A stretch of 64,000 nucleotides of DNA from Torymus aiolomorphi (taxonomy: Eukaryota; Arthropoda; Insecta; Hymenoptera; Torymidae): the NCBI GenBank assembly GCA_036365515.1, contig CM070876.1, positions 134,185,394-134,249,393 on the forward strand, written 5' to 3'. The translations under genes and the position numbers were made by a program. Below the pieces are notes generated by a model, which saw only the letters and a list, made by a program, of their open reading frames with translations, was not told where the DNA came from and made no database searches. Below, in pieces: positions 57,553 through 64,000 of this stretch. Each line of letters starts with the position of its first letter. The first letter of the stretch is position 1.

Positions 57553-59268
57553 TAAAAAAACCGCTGCCAATTCATTGGTGCGTAGCTTCCTCAAACTTAA
57601 TTTATTGATCCCTTTAATTAATTTTTAATTCTAATATTTAAAATTTAATACTTTATCTTGTACGGTTAGACTAACTAGGAGAGGGTCGTGGGTCCGGATT
57701 CAGCTTAAACTGTGCGTTATATCTTTTTTCGTAATGAACCGATTTTTTTGGACAACGAACTTGATCTGAAGATATATAAAAGCTACATCTGTGCCAAATT
57801 TCAGGACGATTGGGTAATTTTTGCTCTTGTTGTCGTGCGACAACGAAAACGCAAATTTTTTCTAAAATAATTTTTTTCTAAAAAGCAAATGAAGATCTCC
57901 TGAAATTTTAACCAAATATAGTCTTCTATAAATTTAATAAGTGGTTAAAATTTTAAGTCGATAAATCAAGTATTTTTTGAGAAAACGCGATTCGAAAATT
58001 TAAAAAAAAAATTTTTACCTCAAATATCTTTTTTCGTAATGGACCAACTTTTTTGGGCAACGAACTCGATCTGAAGATATATAAAAGCTACATGTGTTAT
58101 ATTGAATGCGTTATGTGGAAAGGCTGTTATAATGTGAGGGGATGTATTTTAAAAAATTTGATAAAGACAGATTTTTTTTTCATTTTTCAATTTTTCAAGT
58201 TTTACATTTTTCTTAATAATAAAAAACCGTGATAACTAAAAAATTTTTCTTTTTAGAAAATATAAATATTTTAATTCTCTTTCAAATGCTACCCATCCCA
58301 TTCAGATACACAGAGCCATCCTCAAGAAATACATTTTAAAAATGTCTAGAAAAATTTTAACCTCAAATATCTCTGAAATTTATGAACCAACCATTTTGCC
58401 AAAAGAACTCATCCGAGAACTATCAATAATATACCTCTACAATGAATTTTGAAGCGAATAAGACAATTTTACTCTTGTAATAGTTGAACATATAAAACTC
58501 ATTTTTTGTCATTTTTCAATTTTTACGTTTCTGTTAATAACAAAAGAACCGTGATAGCTAGAGAATTAATCTTTTTTAGAAAATATAGGTAATTTAATTC
58601 TCTTTCGAATGCCACCCACCCCATTTAGATACATAGAGCCGTTCTCGAGAAATTACGATTTAAAAAAAAATTGAAAAAAATTTTAACCTCAAATATCTCC
58701 GAAATTTATGGATCAATCCTTTTGTCCAAAGAACTCACTCGATTGGTATACAAAATCTACCCCTACAAAGAATTTCAAAGTGATTAAGCCAATTTTACTA
58801 TAGTTCTTGAACGACAAAAAAAATCAATTTTTTTTATAAATTATTTTTTTTCTCAAAAAATAATGAATAAAAACTAAAAATTTAGTAAGTTATAGTACTT
58901 AATATCCTTTATAACCAAAAAAATATTCATGTTAATATCTTTTTTTAATTTCAAAATATAACCTATTTACAAAAAATTACGTTTTCATCAATAACTTATG
59001 ACGAAATATAGCTACCGACTTTTTCTTTTTTTTAAATTGTAGATAATTTTATCCTACAAACAGAGAATTCATGATATATAAACAATATTTGTTTTAAATA
59101 TTAAAAAAATCGAAAATAAAAATTTTGAAAATTAAAAAATTACTATAAAAAAAAAATTAAATTTTACAAAAATAGAATATTGACCCCAATTGTGGAAGCA
59201 AAATCAAAAAAATGATCACTCTCGCGTTAAAATCGGTCGAGTAGATCCTGAGATATCAGCGTATACGG

Positions 59269-59299
<31 letters not shown>

Positions 59300-59417
59300 C
59301 ATTTTCTAAAAATAGTGTATTTCGATTCCAAATTTGCTAAATAACATTTCTAACACATTATCTCATAAACTTCTTTTTTTATACTATCACAAAGCTTCCT
59401 CTAGGAGGAAGCAAAAA
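57553..59417. mobile_element. AT-rich modular repeat element, copy 2, inserted in an ORF1
   Basis: Begins with the AACCGCTGCCAATTCA text also found at 10476 and ends CTATCACAAAGCTTCCTCTA then GGAGGAAGC, as copy 1 does at 38480. Inside are repeated TTTTAACCTCAAATATCTC blocks (58015, 58355, 58680) and an (AC)n run at 59271-59295. No coding. The class is unknown. Confidence 0.65.
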
Positions 59418-60252
59418 GGTGGTAGATATATAAATGGTTCGATTGTGATCTGTAGTGAACACGAGGACGTTAACATATCCTCAATTAGCGATATTACACG
59501 TGTCTTGCTAGCCTATATGAAAGAAGAAAATGAAAAGAAAAACAATCTATTAAAAAGACAAAATGTTATTATAATAATTTAGTTACAGAATATCAGAATC
59601 TGAAGAAAAAATATGAAGGTTTATTACAAGAAAAATCAAATGACTCGACAATGGAAACTGATGAACAGATTATTGATGAATACATTATAGTAGCCTCAGT
59701 AAAAGAAGAAAATAATTTGCTTAGACAGCTTAATACTGAACTAAGAGATAAGAATACTCTACTAACAGAACTTTTAAGAAAAGAAAGAGAAGAACAAAAC
59801 ACAAACAAAAGATCTTATGCAGTTGTCACGTCTAACATAAAGAGCAGGAATTTCCAGCCCAACAATATACCTAGAATAATTATAAAATGAAAAGATGAAA
59901 ATGAAAAATCAAATATGCAAGATAATATAATAAAACAAATAGCTAAAAATAAAGGAATCCAAACAAAAAAGATTATCAAGGGAAAAAATGACACTGTAAT
60001 AGTAAACTGTATGACTGCTGAAAGTGCTAAAGCTGCAGAACGAATACTAAATACAAAGCTACATCATATGTACAATATTGAAAAGGAGAAACCAAAAAAT
60101 CCAATCATTAAAATAGTGGGAATAACTGGAATAGCTATTAAAGACGGAAAGCAAATAGAGAAGGATATAAATAGCAGAAATTTCGCTAAGCATAACGACA
60201 AAGGCATAGTATTACACTACTACAGAAACGAAAGAAATAACTCGTTAACAGT
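59418..60252 (+). pseudogene. LINE gag-like ORF1, second piece
   Basis: Starts GGRYINGSIVICSEHEDV, runs through a coiled coil (KEENEKKNNLLKRQN), has a frame change near 59580-59650, an acidic coiled coil to about 59810, a TGA at 59888-59890, then an RRM-like domain (KKIIKGKNDTVIVNC, NPIIKIVGITGI, DINSRNF). This domain order is known from gag-like ORF1 of Jockey/R1-type insect LINEs. The usual C-terminal CCHC knuckles and ORF2 are missing because the next LTR element starts at 60253. Confidence 0.7.
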
Positions 60253-60565
60253 TGTGACGAGCAAAGCGCCGATATGGGCGAAGTCCTCGTAGGACACAGA
60301 GCACTCTCTCTGCCAAGGCCGTCGCTCTCGCACACACACAGATGTAGCCAAGCCTACAAGTGTTGTCGTGCTTTACAGTTAAGGTGCGACGACGGCAACA
60401 CGGCGAGACGCGGGCTATGCGCCGCGAGGAGAGAGAGGGAGAGAGGGGGAGAGAAGCGAGGAGACGACGCGGCGCTATGAGAGCCGGCGAGAGAGAGAGT
60501 AATTAGTCTCGGCCAGCAAGCCCACGTACGCACACGCATAATTCGTAATCGCGCCGGTTCAAGTG

Positions 60566-60661
<96 letters not shown>

Positions 60662-61305
60662 GCCAGCCTACGATCACCGCTGCGAACCCTCGCACTTTGT
60701 CGACGTCACTCACGCACCAGAGGCAAGCTCAACCGGCAACGTGGCAGCTGCGGTAAAGCCGCCGTCAACTCACGAGGCGCGACGGTCTTTTCACCACGAG
60801 GCAGCGGCATCACCGATTGCGCGGTGCACATCGGCCACGAGCGAGGCAGCGAGCAACCGGGAGGCGGCAGTCTGAGCGGCGTCAGGCGAGTACTCGTGAT
60901 CTTTAAGACCGGCCGAGGTCGATTGCGTGTTGCAAGGCGAGCGCGCCGGGATTCCTAGAATCTGTGCAGCCTGCGTGAGTTGAGGCTGTGCTCCCGGCGA
61001 CGGTGAGCACAGTCTCCTGACTTAATTGCGAGGAGAGTGATCTCTCGAATTGCGTGGCGCGCCGAAGAGGCGTGCATCGTGTGTGCTCGTGCGAGAGCGT
61101 ACATGCAGTACTATTAGATAATAAATGCCATTTTACCAGCGAGTGCCTGGTTGGTTATTGCACAACTCTGACTCCTCACTCACGCATCATACGCACAGGA
61201 GACGACTGTCCCACCGTCTCCGCAGCAGGCGGAACTTCGGTCTCCGGTTCCTGCTCAAATAAATTAGTTGTGACGGTTGTACCGGGATAATAAAAGTACG
61301 TTACA
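60253..61305 (+). repeat. 5' LTR of the second element (1053 bp)
   Basis: The start is set by the TGTGACG where the ORF1 relic stops; the end GTTACA lies two bases before the PBS. Length is close to the 1067-bp LTR of the first element. It contains GA microsatellites (60428-60455, 60568-60660). The start is less certain than the end because no second copy is visible. Confidence 0.65.
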
Positions 61306-61307
61306 AA

Positions 61308-61324
61308 TGGCGATCCTGCCAGGA
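61308..61324 (+). promoter_or_regulatory. Primer-binding site
   Basis: TGGCGATCCTGCCAGGA, two bases after the LTR end, different from the PBS of the first element, so a different tRNA primes it. Confidence 0.7.
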
Positions 61325-62030
61325 TAACTGCCGTGCGTACATGCGTGTGGGAGAGAGATATTTGATCTCGCACGAGCACAGGGAAAATTCGCGTGTCCAC
61401 GGGCACTAGAATTTTGCTAGTTCGGGAGGAGTGAGGAGATTCGAAGATTCACAAAATCCTTGTGCGTACGGATTTTTGAATTTTTCGAGTCTCGGAACTT
61501 TCGATAACGGTAAAATTTTAGAAGCGCTGGAAAGGCGCAAGGAAACCGCAACTTTGCGTGGTAAACAGCGAGCGCTGTTTACATTGAGAGGCGACCGCGC
61601 GACAGAGAGGATTAGCGCCGGTCGAATTGTGTTGTCGTGCGCGGTTGCCAGCGTGTTCGTGAAATATTCGAGCAAATAATTTTGTAGTAGAAATTTATGT
61701 TGATGTTCGGATAGGACTGTTTGGGTACGTGGATTAGAGAGAACTCAAGTAACGTTCAATGGCATAACGAAGTCTTGATTTTAAATATTGACTGCGATTT
61801 CGACGATTTGAATTTTAAAATTTTAATTAGTTGACTATTTTGGATTATCGTGTTAATTTAATGATTGTGATTATTATCTAATTATCGCTGCCCAAACAGA
61901 GTAAATTAGAATAAGAAGTTCGGTGTGAGAGAGAGTGTGAATATGCATGCAAATTTCAAATTATGTGTTTTAATTAAATGATAATATTTATTTATTATGT
62001 TGTGATTGTGCTAGCTAAAGCTAGCTTTTG

Positions 62031-62260
62031 TGAGCCTCGAGCTGTTGCGAAATACACACGCTGTGTGGAAGTGCACGCGCGGGGATAGAGAGCGTCTCGC
62101 GTAAGCGAGTCGATTGTGAGTACGCAGCGCACTGCGTGCGCCAGCGAAATTTTTGCGAGCCTCGCGTTGCAGCTAGTACGCACTCGATGCGGAGGGCACG
62201 CGCGAGGATTGAAAGCGGCTTCGTGCAACGAGCCGGTTGCGAGTTTTGCCGATTCTTCAG
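62031..62260. repeat. Two tandem ~115-bp GC-rich units
   Basis: TTGTGAGCCTCG / TTGCGAGCCTCG start the units. GCACGCGCGxGGAT, GCGAGTCG/ACGAGCCG and TTGxGAG follow in the same order. Confidence 0.7.
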
Positions 62261-62439
62261 GCAGAAATTGAAGTAGTAAGGGGGTCTGTTAATTATTGCC
62301 ATTCTGCGGAGGGGGAGAATCGCGCGTGTAAAGCGAATTTTCGGCGTACGTTCCTTCGTTCAGATTGAGGCATGAGGGAAAAGTTTTGTTTTTCTGGTTG
62401 GTTGTTTGGCATTTTCAATATACATGATCAAACAATTAG

Positions 62440-62735
62440 CTTTTTGAAAATAAAAAATAGGGGTTGCAACCCTTAGGGTCAAAATTGCTTCAGTTATCTT
62501 TGTTTTTTTATAAGAAGTAATTTCTATTTTGTTTTACTCTGAAATACGCAGTAGAAGCCGAGATATATTTAAAAAACCGTTTTTGGGGGTTATCTTTAGG
62601 GGTGGTTTTCACCCCCTAAATATGTTTTTCCGCAGATAAGAAAAAACACGTGTCTCATATTTTTTCATGATCTACAACATATATCGAAATTTTTGAAATC
62701 GGTGAGTTCGGGTTCGATACCCTTCCTTGTCAGTC
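62440..62735. repeat. Solitary end of the 52009-53912 foldback family
   Basis: Shares GGTGGTTTTCACCCCCTAAA-type text, AAACACGTGTC, AATCGGTGA and a terminal CCTTCCTTGTCAG with the right arm of the foldback (53760-53912). Confidence 0.65.
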
Positions 62736-62790
62736 GCGCTCGGATTTAAATGTACCTGTCGACAATGTACCCGCTGCACATGCATCAGGG

Positions 62791-64000
62791 TTGCGTTTTA
62801 ATAGCGCGAGCACGCCGACGGGTGGGCGCAACATAACACCGGAGAATTGGGAAGGAATTGTGAGGCGCGCGTTGTTTCAGACATCCGGGGAGGGGGCGGA
62901 GCAACCAACGGTGGTATCGCGTAGCGAGGCGACTCTTTCGCACCTGAGTATAAGGTACGATCGAGAGCCGCATAGAGAGACGTCCGCGCATACGGCGCGT
63001 GACGATTACGAGACCGGGTCCTCGAGCTCTTACAGCGATGATGATCGAGAAGTTGCAGCTAGCGGACCGGGCGCTGCTTTCTACGGAATGCGCGGAGAGG
63101 GTAGCCACGGCGCGCGTCGGTCGGAGACAGCACGGCCGGTAAATGCTATTAATGCGCTTAAGGATTGGCGCATCTGCTTCTCGGGGGCGTCTTCAGCCGA
63201 TGCCGAGGAATTTTTGGAGCGTTTGGCGGAGATGCAGCGCTATTACCGACTGCGCGACGTGGAAATCCTTGAAGCTATTCCGTGCGCATTAACGGACCGG
63301 GCGCTGCAGTGGTTCCGATCAGTCGCGCGCGAGGCCAGGACATTGCGCCAGATCGAGAAGAGTTTCCGAGAACGATTCGTAAAGAACATGGATCGCGAGG
63401 ATGTGTACGAGGAATTGCGCAATCGCACACAGGCTCGAGAGGAGAGCGTGGCGAGTTATTTGGCCGATGTGAAATGTGGCGCGTTTCCGCGTGCCTCCCT
63501 CGACATCCAAGCAACTCAGGATCGTTTTTCGGAATCTTCATTCGGAATTCCGCCATTATTTAGAGGGGAAGGATGTTAGGAGTTTCGAGGTACTGGGCGA
63601 GTTTGGAAGGGAGTTTGAAAAACGAAGGGAGTTGGATAATTGTTATGCTCCACCCCCACCGAGAAGTAAGGCGCGTATACCGGCCGCGGCTTACAATCGG
63701 AGAATGGGGAATCAGGCGTGGTAAAATCAAGCAGGCGACGGATTAAATCGGCGAGGAAAGAGTCGGCAAGTAACGTGAACAACGTAGCAGACGGAGTGAG
63801 AGTGGATGCATTCGCGCCGGTGACCGGTTCGGAAAATCCGGGAAATAGAGAGGTGCGACAGCAGCCGCAGACGGGTGGTAGTCAAAACCACCTCAGCAGC
63901 GCGCAGCCGGTCGCACGTGTAGTACAGCAGATTAGGCCGCCGAAGCCGCCACCGAGCGCCACCAGGTTCGAGCGGCGAGCGCGCGCAGTTCAGGGGGCGA
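62791..64000 (+). pseudogene. Retrotransposon gag of the second element (frameshifted, runs off window)
   Basis: The frame at 62791-63579 has an acidic, Ser-rich N-terminus and then a Retrotrans_gag core: LKDWRICFSG, DAEEFLERLAEMQRYYRL, LTDRALQWFR and a REESVASYLADVK segment. At about 63474 coding passes to the +1 frame (RVPPSTSKQLRIVFRN to NCYAPPPPRS), ending in TAA at 63722-63724. The first frame reopens there and stays open, basic and Gln/Pro-rich, to the window end. The true start is not clear, as no good ATG precedes the core. It forms the particle that packages element RNA. Confidence 0.78.

Larger units (their letters stand above)
61325..62790 (+). other. Leader of the second LTR element
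   Basis: Non-coding. It has a tandem repeat at 62031-62260 and a fragment of the 52009-53912 foldback family at 62440-62735. Confidence 0.55.
60253..64000 (+). mobile_element. Second gypsy-like LTR retrotransposon, 5' part
   Basis: An LTR with TG...CA ends (TGTGACGAG ... GTTACA), a PBS two bases later, a long leader and a gag frame. Gag is related in layout to that at 1053-3340. The element runs off the window, so pol and the 3' LTR are not seen. Confidence 0.78.

Noticed and set aside
57281..57628. Single 115-residue protein across the Penelope boundary
   Set aside because: Its first part is the antisense of the Penelope-like RT and its last part is the inserted repeat; only 57422-57552 looks like real ORF1.

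Overview
The window looks like eukaryotic, probably insect, DNA. It is AT-rich and full of simple repeats. One gene has four exons with phase-consistent GT-AG introns. Retroelements and DNA transposons of types common in arthropods are packed and nested together. No intact cellular gene, rRNA, tRNA or CRISPR array was found. A hymenopteran (parasitoid wasp or ant) source is a guess from the style of the LINE and gag-like ORF1 proteins and cannot be proved here. Almost every protein-coding stretch belongs to a mobile element and most are broken.

Layout. 1-9147: an almost complete Ty3/gypsy-type LTR retrotransposon (5' LTR cut by the window start, PBS, broken gag, protease, RT-RNase H, integrase, an extra ORF behind pol, PPT, full 3' LTR). 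9148-10640: AT-rich repeats and a small coiled-coil ORF1 relic. 10648-19884: a giant foldback (long inverted repeat) element whose left arm is split by a 5.9-kb non-LTR retrotransposon (11643-17564). The LINE is flanked by a ~308-bp direct duplication, and the right-hand copy of that duplication carries an 81-bp MITE with an 8-bp target duplication. 20018-22311: a GA microsatellite and tandem repeats.

22312-34752: a 12.4-kb Mutator-like (MULE) DNA transposon with terminal inverted repeats and a perfect 9-bp target duplication, inserted in a tandem repeat. It holds a spliced minus-strand transposase gene (zinc finger, DDE, SWIM, then a PHD finger in the -1 frame after an A9 run) and, at its other end, about 3 kb of satellite DNA, itself hit by a 704-bp hairpin element. 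35073-35400: a decayed RNA polymerase second-largest-subunit fragment, closest to the RNA polymerase III type.

36100-49750: non-autonomous elements and repeats. These include a TTAA-flanked piggyBac-like element (38821-41472) with a TA-flanked MITE nested in it, a 1.2-kb foldback (42426-43616), a retroviral-type protease relic, an 820-bp hAT-like element with an 8-bp target duplication, and a multi-fold palindrome (46050-48180).

49751-60252: an LTR-like piece, an inverted relative of the first LTR element's leader and LTR, two hairpin or foldback elements, a gag zinc-knuckle relic, a 5'-truncated Penelope-like element with a GIY-YIG domain (minus strand), and a LINE gag-like ORF1 split by a 1.9-kb repeat. 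60253-64000: the 5' LTR, PBS, leader and gag of a second gypsy-like element that runs off the window.

The genes do not form a host pathway. The window records successive insertions, and several target duplications and empty-site copies let the order be read directly.
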